Shown here: one piece after another, positions 42,629-51,847 of the stretch
How the letters are laid out: every line of letters begins with the position of its first letter
How positions within the stretch are numbered: the first letter of the stretch is position 1
DNA from: CAKOSP01 sp044432745
GTDB lineage: Bacteria; Bacillota_I; Bacilli_A; RF39; UBA660
NCBI GenBank assembly: GCA_044432745.1
Contig: JAWXUH010000002.1
Span: 124,001-188,000, forward strand
DNA: 64,000 bases
Reading direction: 5' to 3'
Position numbers and translations under genes: made by a program
The notes under the pieces: generated by a model
The model's database searches: none
Seen by the model: only the letters and a program-made list of their open reading frames with translations
What the model was told of the DNA's origin: nothing

Positions 42629-43740
42629 TTGATGATCCTATAACTTTTATAGAAGCAGCAGAAACAGGAACTACTAAAGTTATAAAAGATCATGCTACTA
42701 TTGGTATAGTAGTTACTACTGATGGTTCTTTTGGAGAAATAAAAAGAGATTCTTATATAGAAGCTGAAACTAAGGTTATAAATGAACTTGAACAAATAGG
42801 TAAACCTTACATAGTGTTACTTAATTCTAATAAACCTAATGCAACAGAAACTATATCTCTTGCAAGTGATTTATCAGATAGGTATGATGTTCCAGTTATG
42901 CCTATATCTATAGATTCTATGGATGAGAAACAGATAATGGATATACTAAAAACTGCATTATATGAATTTCCTGTTCTTGATATGAAGATATCAATTCCAG
43001 AGTGGGTACATGTTCTTCCAAATAAAAATCAAATAAAAGAACATTATCTAAGTATGATAAGAGGAAGTATCACAAATATAGAAAAGGTAAAGGATATAGA
43101 TTATATAAATTCTTATTTTGAAAATAGTGAATACATAACTAAAAGTTACATAAGTCAGCTTGATGCAGCATCTGGTGTTGTTACCATTAACTTAGTATCT
43201 CCTGATTCTTTATATAACGAAGTTTTAAAAGAAACTCTTGGTGAAACAGAAATGACTAAAGCAAGTGTTCTTAAAATGTTTTCTTCTTTTAAGGAAGGTA
43301 GAGAAGAGTTTGATGCTATTAAATCAGCTCTTAAAATGGCGAAAGCAACTGGTTATGGAATAATGTATCCAACTACAAAAGATATGAAGCTCACGGCACC
43401 TGAGGTTATAAAACAAGGTCCTAGATATGGAGTTAAATTAAAAGCAGTAGCTTCTTCTATACATTTAGTTAGAGTAGATGTTGAATCTAATTTTGAACCA
43501 ATTATTGGAAGTGAAATTCAATCAAAGGAACTTATTGATTTTCTAATGAAGGATTATGAAAAAGATCCAACTAGTATTTGGAAAAGTGAAATATTTGGTA
43601 GAAGTTTAGAAAATGTAATAGGTGAGGGTATTAAAGCTAAATTATCTATGATGCCAGATAATACTAGGTTTAAACTAGGTGATACGATAACAAAAATAGT
43701 TAATAAAGGTTCTAATACATTAATAGCGTTTGTTATTTAA
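42628..43740 (+). pseudogene. spoIVA: spoIVA, 3' part (codons 123-492)
   Basis: Open from the crossover to the stop: F-D-D-P-I-T-F-I-E-A-A-E, T-T-D-G-S-F-G-E-I, L-Y-E-F-P-V-L-D, and the C-terminal G-R-S-L-E-N-V-I-G-E-G-I-K-A-K-L-S region that localises SpoIVA to the forespore membrane via SpoVM. The 370 codons show no frameshift or stop, so the fragment is under selection as coding DNA. There is no start codon at the junction. The 122+370 codons give 492. Followed by a terminator. Confidence 0.95.
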
Positions 43741-43754
43741 AAAATAAATGAAAT

Positions 43755-43792
43755 AAAAAAAATCAATTATTATAATTGATTTTTTTATTTTT
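43755..43792. terminator. bidirectional terminator after spoIVA
   Basis: AAATCAATTA and TAATTGATTT arms with A- and T-runs, shared with the convergent amidoligase gene. Confidence 0.75.
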
Positions 43793-44693
43793 GATACTGG
43801 CGAATAAACATTTCTTCTGTACTAGAATCAATATCCATCATTCCTATTAATTCTTCAAATAAAGGATTATTTATTTGTTTATAATTTTCCATTAAACTTT
43901 CAAAAGAATTTTCATCTGGAGTTCTTCTATTAATAGATCTAAGATAATCTAAATCAATATCAGTAGTAGCTAGTTTAAATATGTTCTTAAAGAACATAAT
44001 ATTAGCTAAAGCAGAATCATAATCTGTAGTAGAATCTGGAGTTCTAACTTCAACAGTATTAACCTTAACCATTTTTTTAGATTCATAATTATGAATCATG
44101 TTAGAAAAGTTAAGACATTTACTTTTATCAAATCTACTGTAATTATTTCCAAAAACTTTATGATAATCTTCAAGTTTGTAATTTTTTCTTTTACAGAAAT
44201 CTAAAAATATAAGATAGTTGTAATTATCCGCTCTTAAAGGAGCAGCATAATCTTCTATTAATAATCTTCCATTAATGTCTTTATTAAATCCAAAACGAAA
44301 TATTATTGGTTCAAATGCTAGCCATAACTCAACTAGTTCTATATACTTAGTATTCATCATAGATTGTTGTGCATCGTAATGAATATGCATAGCAGTTCTA
44401 TCATCTACACCAACGTTGTTTTCATTTAGAAGATTTAAAATATTTTTTATCATCGTTAAATCTTTTTTATTAGAAGAATTAAGTATAGGTGAAACAACTT
44501 CACCACCTAGTATAGTATTATTTGTAAAATCATAGTTTTCACATGATCCTTCAGTAACTACGTTCCACTCCATATTACGATTATATAATTGATCAGAATT
44601 TTGTATTTCATTTTTAATTGTATTAAGATCAGTTTTTGTGAATTCGAATTCAACTCCAAAGTCAATTTCATCTATTGTATTATTATTTTTCAT
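43785..44693 (-). CDS. amidoligase family protein (ATP-dependent carboxylate-amine ligase fold)
   Basis: 302 residues from ATG 44693, preceded by AAGGGG; an upstream in-frame GTG overlaps that region. Family features: G-V-E-F-E-F near the N-terminus, W-N-V-V-T-E-G-S, G-G-E-V-V-S-P-I-L, M-H-I-H-Y-D, V-E-V-R-T-P-D. These are the Glu/His metal-ATP residues of the putative amidoligase group related to glutamate-cysteine ligases. It would form an amide bond, perhaps on a peptide or the cell wall. Divergent from a HExxH protein gene; the pairing may be functional. Confidence 0.75.
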   Translation of the reverse strand: MKNNNTIDEIDFGVEFEFTKTDLNTIKNEIQNSDQLYNRNMEWNVVTEGSCENYDFTNNTILGGEVVSPILNSSNKKDLTMIKNILNLLNENNVGVDDRTAMHIHYDAQQSMMNTKYIELVELWLAFEPIIFRFGFNKDINGRLLIEDYAAPLRADNYNYLIFLDFCKRKNYKLEDYHKVFGNNYSRFDKSKCLNFSNMIHNYESKKMVKVNTVEVRTPDSTTDYDSALANIMFFKNIFKLATTDIDLDYLRSINRRTPDENSFESLMENYKQINNPLFEELIGMMDIDSSTEEMFIRQYQK

Positions 44694-44769
44694 AAACACC
44701 CCTTTTATGTGATTTATATATTACAACAAAATAGGCGAAATGTAAAGAAAAAAACGAAAAAAACTTAAT

Positions 44770-44798
44770 TTGACATAAAAAAAACTATAATATATAAT
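44770..44798 (+). promoter_or_regulatory. consensus sigma-A promoter
   Basis: TTGACA (44770-44775), 17-bp spacer, TATAAT (44793-44798), before the HExxH protein gene. Confidence 0.8.
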
Positions 44799-44815
44799 TA
44801 CTTTAAGGTGATAAA

Positions 44816-46687
44816 ATGAGTGTTGAAAAATATAGTGAAGAAATGGATAAGGTAATATTAGGTAATATAAAGAAAAAGTTATATGATTATTTTTATACAA
44901 ACAATCTAGATGCAAATAATTATGCTAATAGAATGGAATTAATAGAAAAATTGGTAGTAGAAAATTCTGTTGAGATGGGTAATGCTAGAATGTCTTGTAG
45001 ATATAGTGCAAAAACTATTATGTTAGATAAACAATTCGTGGATTTTGATGTAAATAATAAACCAGTATCTATTAAGAAAAATATTAGTAAATTAGTTGAA
45101 TCTCAATTAGGGCATGAATTATTACATTCTGCTTCAAGATCAAATAATATATCAGGTATAATGAATGAAAGAAGATACGTAGCATTAAATGAGGGAATAA
45201 CTCAAATGATTACTGAGGATATATTTGGATACATTGTAAGTCCAAATACTGATAGTTATTATCATTATAAAAAAATAACTAAAATATTAAGACAAACAGT
45301 TGGAAATGATGCTATACAAAAATCTTATTTTGAACATACTGATGATATTGAAAATGAAATAAATAAATATTCAAGTTATGATAATTTTTATAACGATTTA
45401 ACAGATATGACGTATTCTTGTTTTAATATAAAAATGAATGGTGTTACCAATAATAGAAGAGCAATTAATATAACTCATAAAAAATTGCTTATTCAATTAT
45501 CTCAAAGAAGTATAGTATTAAATTTAGTAATACCAAAATTAAAACAACTTAATGATGAAGAAAAAGAAAGATATTTATCTAATATATTAGATGAAATAAA
45601 TGATGATACGACATTTAGTAATTTCTTTTGTTATACTTTAAAAAGATATTTAAAATATACAAATGAAGAATTAGAAAATGAAAATGCAATTATAAATAAA
45701 AGTTTTGATACTATAAAAAGTCGTATTAATTTAACAGATAATTTGTATAGTGAATCGTTTAAAACAAGTGATAATGTAGTAGTTAATCCAGATAATACAG
45801 TATCTGTTAAAAATAGTAATTTAGTAGAAATTAAAAATCCGGATATTTTAGAAAAAATATATTCTAACTTGTATTTAGAAGAAAAATATAGTGGAAGAAC
45901 AGAAGTTTTTGAAAAGTGGGTAGGAACTTTATGTGAAAATTTAGAAACAAGATCAACTATGAAGTTTCCTGATACTGAAGATGAACTAACGAGGATAAAA
46001 GCTTTAGCAGCAATAAAAAATCATGCACCACAAAATGGTTATGTAATTACTAATTCTTTAAATGATGCAAAAAATAGTAGTTTTAAATTAAACTATGTTA
46101 AATTACCTGAGAAAAATAGTTCATTAAAATTTAACGATGTTAAGAAATTATTTGAGCTTTATTCTGCAAATAATAATTCTTTAAATGATTTTACAGTGAA
46201 AAATCGTATTTCAAAGGAATCTGTTAATGATCCTAAAGTAGAAAATTTAGCTAAATTTGCAAACGTTTGGGCATCAATTGCTGGATCTAAGAGAGTTAAT
46301 GGAGAAAGTTTACCAGGAATTACATATGCTTTTAATGAAAATTCTGAAAAAATATTTAATGAATTTAATAGGTTAGTAGAACTTTCTATAAAAAAAATAG
46401 GTACAATAGATACTGAATATATATACAATCAAATAAGTTTAATGAAAAATAAAGATTCATGTCAAATAATATATTCGTTACTTAATAATATAGAATTAAT
46501 AAAAATAATAAATCATGTTTATAGAGGTGGTATGGATGATGCTTTAACAGAAGTAGAGCTTCCTAAAACAACATTAGAAATAGTAAGAGGTGTTGATTAT
46601 ACTTATCACAATAAAATACAAATTTCAGATATTATAGTACTTCTTGATGTTGATAATATAAATGACTCTTCAAATAAACATAGATAA
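44816..46687 (+). CDS. large protein with HExxH metallopeptidase motif
   Basis: 623 residues. H-E-L-L-H lies at ~101-105 in Q-L-G-H-E-L-L-H-S-A-S-R, and ~24 residues later comes L-N-E-G-I-T-Q-M-I-T-E, whose Glu is a fitting third zinc ligand (gluzincin type). The remaining ~490 residues are helical and not recognised. No signal peptide, so cytoplasmic. Divergent from the amidoligase gene with 120 bp between. A peptidase acting on a product of the amidoligase is possible but unproven. Confidence 0.6.
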   Translation: MSVEKYSEEMDKVILGNIKKKLYDYFYTNNLDANNYANRMELIEKLVVENSVEMGNARMSCRYSAKTIMLDKQFVDFDVNNKPVSIKKNISKLVESQLGHELLHSASRSNNISGIMNERRYVALNEGITQMITEDIFGYIVSPNTDSYYHYKKITKILRQTVGNDAIQKSYFEHTDDIENEINKYSSYDNFYNDLTDMTYSCFNIKMNGVTNNRRAINITHKKLLIQLSQRSIVLNLVIPKLKQLNDEEKERYLSNILDEINDDTTFSNFFCYTLKRYLKYTNEELENENAIINKSFDTIKSRINLTDNLYSESFKTSDNVVVNPDNTVSVKNSNLVEIKNPDILEKIYSNLYLEEKYSGRTEVFEKWVGTLCENLETRSTMKFPDTEDELTRIKALAAIKNHAPQNGYVITNSLNDAKNSSFKLNYVKLPEKNSSLKFNDVKKLFELYSANNNSLNDFTVKNRISKESVNDPKVENLAKFANVWASIAGSKRVNGESLPGITYAFNENSEKIFNEFNRLVELSIKKIGTIDTEYIYNQISLMKNKDSCQIIYSLLNNIELIKIINHVYRGGMDDALTEVELPKTTLEIVRGVDYTYHNKIQISDIIVLLDVDNINDSSNKHR

Positions 46688-46699
46688 AAAAATAAAATA

Positions 46700-46735
46700 A
46701 AAAAAATCGAAATTTTGATTTTATAATTATTTTTT
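46700..46735 (+). terminator. weak terminator hairpin
   Basis: AAAATC (46703-46708), 8-nt loop, GATTTT (46717-46722), T-rich tail. Confidence 0.5.
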
Positions 46736-46791
46736 TTGTGTTATAATAATTTTATAGTATTTATTATTTTAGAAAGGGTTAAGTGTGATAT

Positions 46792-47412
46792 ATGAAATCT
46801 AGAGTTGTTGAAAATGCAAAAGATAGATATCTTTTACTAGTATTTATTACATTCTTACTAGTTGTTTTTTCATTAATACTTACTACTTCACATGCTTACT
46901 TGTCTGATGAGGATCCTGATGCTGAAACTGCTTACATTAATTTATCTACTTGTATAGATTTGAGCTTCTCTGATGCTTCTTACTCTATATATATGGATAA
47001 TGCATATCCTGTAAGTAATAACGTTGGAATAAATTATGATCCTTATGAATTTTCAATCGTTAATCAATGTGAAAATAGTTTACTTTATTCAGTATACTTA
47101 GTTATAAATGGAGAATCTAATATCGAAGCAGATTATGTTAATGTTTATTACGGTAATGAATCTGCTGGAGATAAATTTGAAATATTAACTTTAAGCGATT
47201 ATAAAGAGTCAACTTTTTCATCAGATTACGAATTTCAATATACAAAAATAACAGGAAGTGAAGTTGAATCTGTTTATTTATTAGGTACATATCAAGTTAG
47301 TGACTTTTTAGTACATGAATTATCTATGAAGTTGTGGTTAAATAGTAATTTAACATCAAATTCAAATAATTTATTTAGTGCGAATATAGTTGTTGCTAAT
47401 ACTGATAGTTAG
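46792..47412 (+). CDS. exported TasA/camelysin-like protein
   Basis: 206 residues. One N-terminal hydrophobic segment (~13-33) is followed by S-H-A-Y-L-S-D-E-D, resembling the signal and cleavage context of the camelysin/TasA group processed by SipW-type peptidases. The rest is beta-rich (D-L-S-F-S-D, N-A-Y-P-V-S-N, Y-S-V-Y-L-V-I-N-G), suggesting an immunoglobulin-like extracellular domain. No SipW gene is nearby. The assignment is tentative. It is 12 bp before the yceD gene. Confidence 0.5.
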   Translation: MKSRVVENAKDRYLLLVFITFLLVVFSLILTTSHAYLSDEDPDAETAYINLSTCIDLSFSDASYSIYMDNAYPVSNNVGINYDPYEFSIVNQCENSLLYSVYLVINGESNIEADYVNVYYGNESAGDKFEILTLSDYKESTFSSDYEFQYTKITGSEVESVYLLGTYQVSDFLVHELSMKLWLNSNLTSNSNNLFSANIVVANTDS

Positions 47413-47424
47413 GGGGAAATAAAA

Positions 47425-47877
47425 ATGAATATAAATATAAATGAATTAAATGTTAAAAGACAGTTACTTATTGATGTAAGTGTAGATTTTGAAAATGAAA
47501 ATCTTGACTCTCTAAGTATTAGAGAAGTTAAGGAAACTTCATTTAAAGGAAAATTATATTATAATTCTTTAGATGAAATTATACTAGAAGGTCAATTGCA
47601 TGCAAGTTTGATTATGGTCGATTCTGTTGATTTAAGTGATATTTTATACGAAATTGACGTTGAAATTGACGAAATTATAACAAATTTTGAAAATACACTT
47701 GATATAAATGAGATTTTGTGGGAAAATATTGTATTAGAAGTTCCGATGAGAATCACAGATAAAAATTTGGGTGATGCTTCTGGTAATGGATGGAAAGTTA
47801 AAAGTGATGCTGAAGAGGATGAAATGATTGATCCTAGACTTGCAAAACTTCAAGAACTTTATAAAGGTGGTGAATGA
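47425..47877 (+). CDS. YceD/DUF177 family protein
   Basis: 150 residues of the DUF177 type, identified from position directly before rpmF and from the pattern F-K-G-K-L-Y-Y-N-S ... L-E-G-Q-L-H-A-S-L ... V-P-M-R-I-T-D. It affects accumulation of 23S rRNA in several bacteria. The usual Cys residues of the family are lost. GGGGG ribosome-binding site. 3 bp separate it from rpmF. Confidence 0.8.
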   Translation: MNININELNVKRQLLIDVSVDFENENLDSLSIREVKETSFKGKLYYNSLDEIILEGQLHASLIMVDSVDLSDILYEIDVEIDEIITNFENTLDINEILWENIVLEVPMRITDKNLGDASGNGWKVKSDAEEDEMIDPRLAKLQELYKGGE

Positions 47878-47880
47878 TAC

Positions 47881-48066
47881 ATGGCAGTTCCTTTTAGAAG
47901 AACTAGTAAAACTAAAAAAGCAATGAGAAGAACTCATCTAAAAAAAGATGCGCCAACTCTAACAACTTGTTCTAACTGTGGAAATACATTAAAGCCACAT
48001 AGAGCTTGCAGAAAATGCGGATTTTATGGTGGTAAAGAAGTAATTAGTATTTCTGAAGACAAATAA
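47881..48066 (+). CDS. rpmF: 50S ribosomal protein L32
   Basis: 61 residues: M-A-V-P-F-R-R-T-S-K-T-K-K-A-M-R-R-T-H and two zinc-ribbon pairs, C-S-N-C and C-R-K-C-G-F-Y. All four Cys are present, so this is the zinc-containing form. Second gene of the yceD-rpmF pair, followed by a terminator. Confidence 0.97.
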   Translation: MAVPFRRTSKTKKAMRRTHLKKDAPTLTTCSNCGNTLKPHRACRKCGFYGGKEVISISEDK

Positions 48067-48084
48067 TTTGTTAATTATGCGTAA

Positions 48085-48116
48085 AGGAGGTAAATACATA
48101 TTTACTTCTTTTTTTA
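48085..48116 (+). terminator. intrinsic terminator after rpmF
   Basis: GAGGTAAATA pairs with TATTTACTTC around a short loop, then T7. Confidence 0.8.
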
Positions 48117-48160
48117 ATTATATTATTATTTATATAACTATATTTTTTTGGAGGTAGGTT

Positions 48161-48550
48161 ATGAACTATTTTGTTGGTCACTATGAATATAAACTTGGTA
48201 AAAATAACTTAATTAAAATTCCTAAAGTTTATCATACTGATTTAGATGATAATTTAGTTATTGTACGTAGTGTAGATAAAAATTTATGTATTTATAATGA
48301 ATCTGTTTATTCTAAATTAAATTTAGATGATAGTTTTATTATATCTACTCCAAAAAAAATTGATTTTAACGCAGATTATCAATTTAGTTTAGAAGAAGAT
48401 GACAAAGAATTTCTAGAGCTTGATTCATATTACGTTATATGTGGTGTAGCAGATAGACTTGAGATTTTTAGTTTAGAAAATTTTAAAAAATTAGTTGGTA
48501 ATATTAATCATACTGATATTGAGGATATGTTTAACTCACTTAGTATGTAG
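48161..48550 (+). CDS. mraZ: MraZ-like transcriptional regulator
   Basis: 129 residues, shorter and more diverged than typical MraZ (~143). Position before rsmH and the two-lobe AbrB-like layout support the call. The usual D-x-K-G-R motif is replaced by L-G-K-N-N in the first half and by V-A-D-R-L-E-I-F in the second. MraZ binds repeats upstream of its own gene to control the division cluster. No clear TGGGN repeats are seen upstream. It ends 13 bp before rsmH. Confidence 0.75.
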   Translation: MNYFVGHYEYKLGKNNLIKIPKVYHTDLDDNLVIVRSVDKNLCIYNESVYSKLNLDDSFIISTPKKIDFNADYQFSLEEDDKEFLELDSYYVICGVADRLEIFSLENFKKLVGNINHTDIEDMFNSLSM

Positions 48551-48563
48551 AAAAGAGGTAATT

Positions 48564-49466
48564 ATGCATTACAGTGTACTTAAAAATGAATGTATAGAAA
48601 ATTTAAATATAAAAAAAGATGGCAAATATATAGATGCAACTATGGGTTATGCAGGTCATAGTTCTTTAATTTTAGAAAATCTTGGTACAGGTTTTTTATA
48701 TGGATTTGATCAAGATATACTTGCTGTTGAGCACAGTACAAAGGTATTAAGTGAAATTAGTTCTAATTTCAAAATTTTTAATACTAATTTTTCTAATATG
48801 AAAGAAATGCTTGAAGATACTAAAGTAGATGGTATTTTATTTGATTTAGGTTTTTCATCTCCACAAATAGATGATCCTTCAAGAGGTTTTTCTTTTATGC
48901 ACGATGGACCACTTGATATGAGAATGGGACAATCTGGTAAAAGTGCAAAAGATATAATTGATAACTATAAAGAAAGTGAACTTGCAGAAATATTTTTTAC
49001 TTATGGAGAAGAAAAGTTTTCACGTAATATAGCAAAAAAAATAGTAGAAAATAAAAAAGATATAAATACTACTTTAGAACTTGTTGAAGTTATAAAAAAT
49101 GCAGTTGGTGCTAATTATTTTTTCAAACAACATCCTGAGAGAAAAATATTTCAAGCTCTTAGAATTGAAGTTAATATGGAACTTTCTATATTATCAGACT
49201 CTATTTCGCAAGCTGTAGATTTATTAAATCCAAATGGAAGATTATGTGTAATAACTTTCCATTCGCTTGAAGATAGAATAGTAAAAAAACTGTTTAAAAA
49301 TTTAAGTGATATAGACGATAGAGTAAAAGGACTTCCTGTTATACCAGAAGAGTTTAAACCTATTGTTAAAATAATAAATAAGAATGTAATTTTACCAACA
49401 GAACTTGAACTTAGTGAAAATTCTAGAAGTAGAAGTGCAAAATTAAGAGTGGTGGAAAAATTGTGA
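48564..49466 (+). CDS. rsmH: 16S rRNA (cytosine(1402)-N4)-methyltransferase
   Basis: 300 residues from ATG 48564 after AGAGG. M-H-Y-S-V-L-K-N-E-C is the usual N-terminus. The SAM site is D-A-T-M-G-Y-A-G-H-S, followed by F-D-L-G-F-S-S-P-Q-I-D, R-G-F-S-F, L-D-M-R-M and the C-terminal F-H-S-L-E-D-R-I-V-K. It methylates C1402 of 16S rRNA. Its stop overlaps the ftsL GTG start. Confidence 0.95.
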   Translation: MHYSVLKNECIENLNIKKDGKYIDATMGYAGHSSLILENLGTGFLYGFDQDILAVEHSTKVLSEISSNFKIFNTNFSNMKEMLEDTKVDGILFDLGFSSPQIDDPSRGFSFMHDGPLDMRMGQSGKSAKDIIDNYKESELAEIFFTYGEEKFSRNIAKKIVENKKDINTTLELVEVIKNAVGANYFFKQHPERKIFQALRIEVNMELSILSDSISQAVDLLNPNGRLCVITFHSLEDRIVKKLFKNLSDIDDRVKGLPVIPEEFKPIVKIINKNVILPTELELSENSRSRSAKLRVVEKL

Positions 49467-49759
49467 GAAAAGATAAAATGAGTATTAAGTTTATACCAGG
49501 GGAAAAGTTTTTATTATGTATTATTATATTACTTGTAATAATGGTACCTCTTAGTAGTATTATTACTAATGCACTTTTATCTGAAACAAATATTTTAGTA
49601 GAACAAGTCAATTCTAAGATTGAAAAACAAAAAGGAGTTAACGAGAGTTTAACTATGCAAATAAATGAACTAGCTAGTCTTCAAAACATACAAGAAGTTG
49701 CAGAACTTTACGGTTTAAGTTATAATAATGATAACATTAAAGATATAGAAAGTGAGTAG
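49463..49759 (+). CDS. ftsL: FtsL-like division protein
   Basis: 98 residues, GTG start overlapping the rsmH stop. A short basic cytoplasmic tail, one membrane helix (~15-37), then a coiled coil with leucine heptads (~45-75) and a C-terminal E-V-A-E-L-Y-G-L motif. FtsL with DivIC activates septal synthesis. Identification rests on position and layout. Confidence 0.8.
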   Translation: MRKDKMSIKFIPGEKFLLCIIILLVIMVPLSSIITNALLSETNILVEQVNSKIEKQKGVNESLTMQINELASLQNIQEVAELYGLSYNNDNIKDIESE

Positions 49760-49760
49760 T

Positions 49761-51842
49761 ATGAATAGGAAAGTAACAGTATCAAATTCTAAATTTATGT
49801 TCTTTATTATAACTCTTGTTATAATAGGAGCATCGGTAAAACTAGGTTTCGTTGCACTAGAAACTACAGTAGATGGTGTTAATATTAAAGCTTACGCCGA
49901 GTCGAGAAATACTTCTACAACGACTTTACTAGCATCTAGAGGTGATATACTTGATATATACGGGTCTGCTTTAGCGCAAACTGTTAATTCTTATACATTA
50001 ATTGCATATTTAAGTGAGGGTAGAACTACTAGTGAGAGCAACATTAGACATGTTGTGGATATTGAAGGTACTGCTAAGGCTTTAGCTGAAACTTTGGATC
50101 TTGACTATAAATATTTAGTAGAGCAACTTTCTAAAGATAAGTATCAAGTTGAAATTATGAGAGATTTAACAGAGCTTACTAAAAGTAAAATTGATGCTTT
50201 AGAACTTGATGGTATAGGTTATTCAGAATCTAATACTAGATATTATCCAAATGGTACATTTGTATCCTATTTAATAGGTTATGCTAAAAAAGGTGATGAT
50301 GAAAAGATTGTTGGTGAACTTGGAATAGAAGGTTACTACAATTCACTTTTAACTGGTTCAGATGGTAGTACTACGTATCAAAAGGATGCTCATGGTTATA
50401 CCATTCCAAATGCTCCAGTTTATACTGAAGAACCTGAAGATGGTGCTGATATATATTTAACTATTGATAGTAATATTCAGCTTATCTTAGAAAACGCTAT
50501 TAAAAAAATAAATGATGTTGAACATGAGTGGGGAATTATTACAGTTATGGACGCTAATACAGGTGCAATTGTAGGTAGTGCTTCAAGTCCTTCTTTTAAT
50601 CCTAATGATTTAAATACTATTCGAGATAATTATCTAAATCCTTTAGTTAGTTATCAATTTGAACCTGGTTCAACAATGAAAACATTTTCTTTTGCTGCTG
50701 CAATTGAAGAAGGTCTATATGATGGAAATGCTAAATTTTCATCTGGTAGCATCGTAGTAGGAGATGCTACTATTAAGGATTATAATAAAGTAGGTTGGGG
50801 TAATATTACATACGATGTTGGTTATGCTTATTCATCAAACGTTGCTACTACTAAAATAGCACTTGATCTTGGTGTAGGTAAACTTACTGATTATTATACT
50901 GATCTTGGTTTTAGTAAAAAAACTGGTATAGAACTAAGTAATGAATACGCAGGTTACATGAATATGAAATATAGTGTAGAACTAGCAAACGCTGCATTTG
51001 GACAAGGTATTAGTGTAACTCCAATTCAAATGCTTCAGGCATATACTACAATGACTAATAATGGTGTTATGCTTCAACCTTATATCGTTGATAAAATCGT
51101 TTCACAAACAGGAGATGTTATTTATCAAAGTGAAGTTACAGAAGTTAAAGAAGTATTTTCTCCAGAAACAGTTGATTATATGCATAAGCTTATGACTATG
51201 GCTGTTTATGAAGGTACTAATTCTTATTATATACCAAGTAATGTAGATATTATGGGTAAAACTGGAACTGCTCAAATAGCATCAGGTGGAGCGTATCTAT
51301 CTGGTACATATGATTATATAAGATCATTTGCTGCTATCTTTCCAACTGAAGAACCTAAATATATTTATTATATAATAACTTCAAAATATGAAGATAGCGT
51401 TTCTAAATTTGCAGAAGTATCTACAGCTGCAATAGAAGAAATAGCAAGTTATGCTAACATAACTAATCATGAAAATGAATATATTGTTAATGAAGGGTTT
51501 ATTCTTGATAATTATATAAGTAAAAAAACTGAAGAAGTTATTGAGAATTTTGATGAAAAAAACATGAATGTTCAAGTAATAGGAAATGGTAATTATATTA
51601 TAGATCAATTTCCTAATAAAAAATCTGTAGTGTTTGAAGATGATATAGTCTTCTTGCTTACTAATGATACTAAATTTACTATGCCAGATATTACTGGTTA
51701 TAGTTCTTCAGATTTAAAGACTTTTTGTACTATGGTTAATTTAGAATGTAATATTAACGGAACAGGTTATGTTACTAAACAAAGTATAAAAGTAGGAACT
51801 ACATTAAAAAATACACATGTTTTAGAAGTAACATTAAAGTGA
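49761..51842 (+). CDS. pbpB: class B penicillin-binding protein (PBP2B/SpoVD-like)
   Basis: 693 residues from ATG 49761; an in-frame GTG at 49752 overlaps the end of ftsL. Membrane anchor ~10-30, a dimerisation domain (R-G-D-I-L-D), and a transpeptidase domain with S-x-x-K (G-S-T-M-K), S-x-N (S-S-N) and K-T-G (G-K-T-G-T-A-Q). The C-terminus has a PASTA-like segment (M-P-D-I-T-G-Y). It cross-links septal or spore peptidoglycan. Clustering with rsmH-ftsL favours the division role. The downstream mraY-murD genes of the usual cluster are absent here. Confidence 0.9.
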   Translation: MNRKVTVSNSKFMFFIITLVIIGASVKLGFVALETTVDGVNIKAYAESRNTSTTTLLASRGDILDIYGSALAQTVNSYTLIAYLSEGRTTSESNIRHVVDIEGTAKALAETLDLDYKYLVEQLSKDKYQVEIMRDLTELTKSKIDALELDGIGYSESNTRYYPNGTFVSYLIGYAKKGDDEKIVGELGIEGYYNSLLTGSDGSTTYQKDAHGYTIPNAPVYTEEPEDGADIYLTIDSNIQLILENAIKKINDVEHEWGIITVMDANTGAIVGSASSPSFNPNDLNTIRDNYLNPLVSYQFEPGSTMKTFSFAAAIEEGLYDGNAKFSSGSIVVGDATIKDYNKVGWGNITYDVGYAYSSNVATTKIALDLGVGKLTDYYTDLGFSKKTGIELSNEYAGYMNMKYSVELANAAFGQGISVTPIQMLQAYTTMTNNGVMLQPYIVDKIVSQTGDVIYQSEVTEVKEVFSPETVDYMHKLMTMAVYEGTNSYYIPSNVDIMGKTGTAQIASGGAYLSGTYDYIRSFAAIFPTEEPKYIYYIITSKYEDSVSKFAEVSTAAIEEIASYANITNHENEYIVNEGFILDNYISKKTEEVIENFDEKNMNVQVIGNGNYIIDQFPNKKSVVFEDDIVFLLTNDTKFTMPDITGYSSSDLKTFCTMVNLECNINGTGYVTKQSIKVGTTLKNTHVLEVTLK

Positions 51843-51847
51843 TATAA

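Noticed and set aside
42517..42795. Minus-strand frame across the right border of the spoIVA element.
   Set aside because: It spans the recombinase end, the att site and spoIVA coding sequence, has no start signals, and is explained by the plus-strand genes.
32317..43740. Simple decay (frameshift or random insertion) of spoIVA.
   Set aside because: Both parts are free of mutations, no codon is lost or gained on joining, and the borders coincide with a symmetric recombinase site and an intact recombinase.
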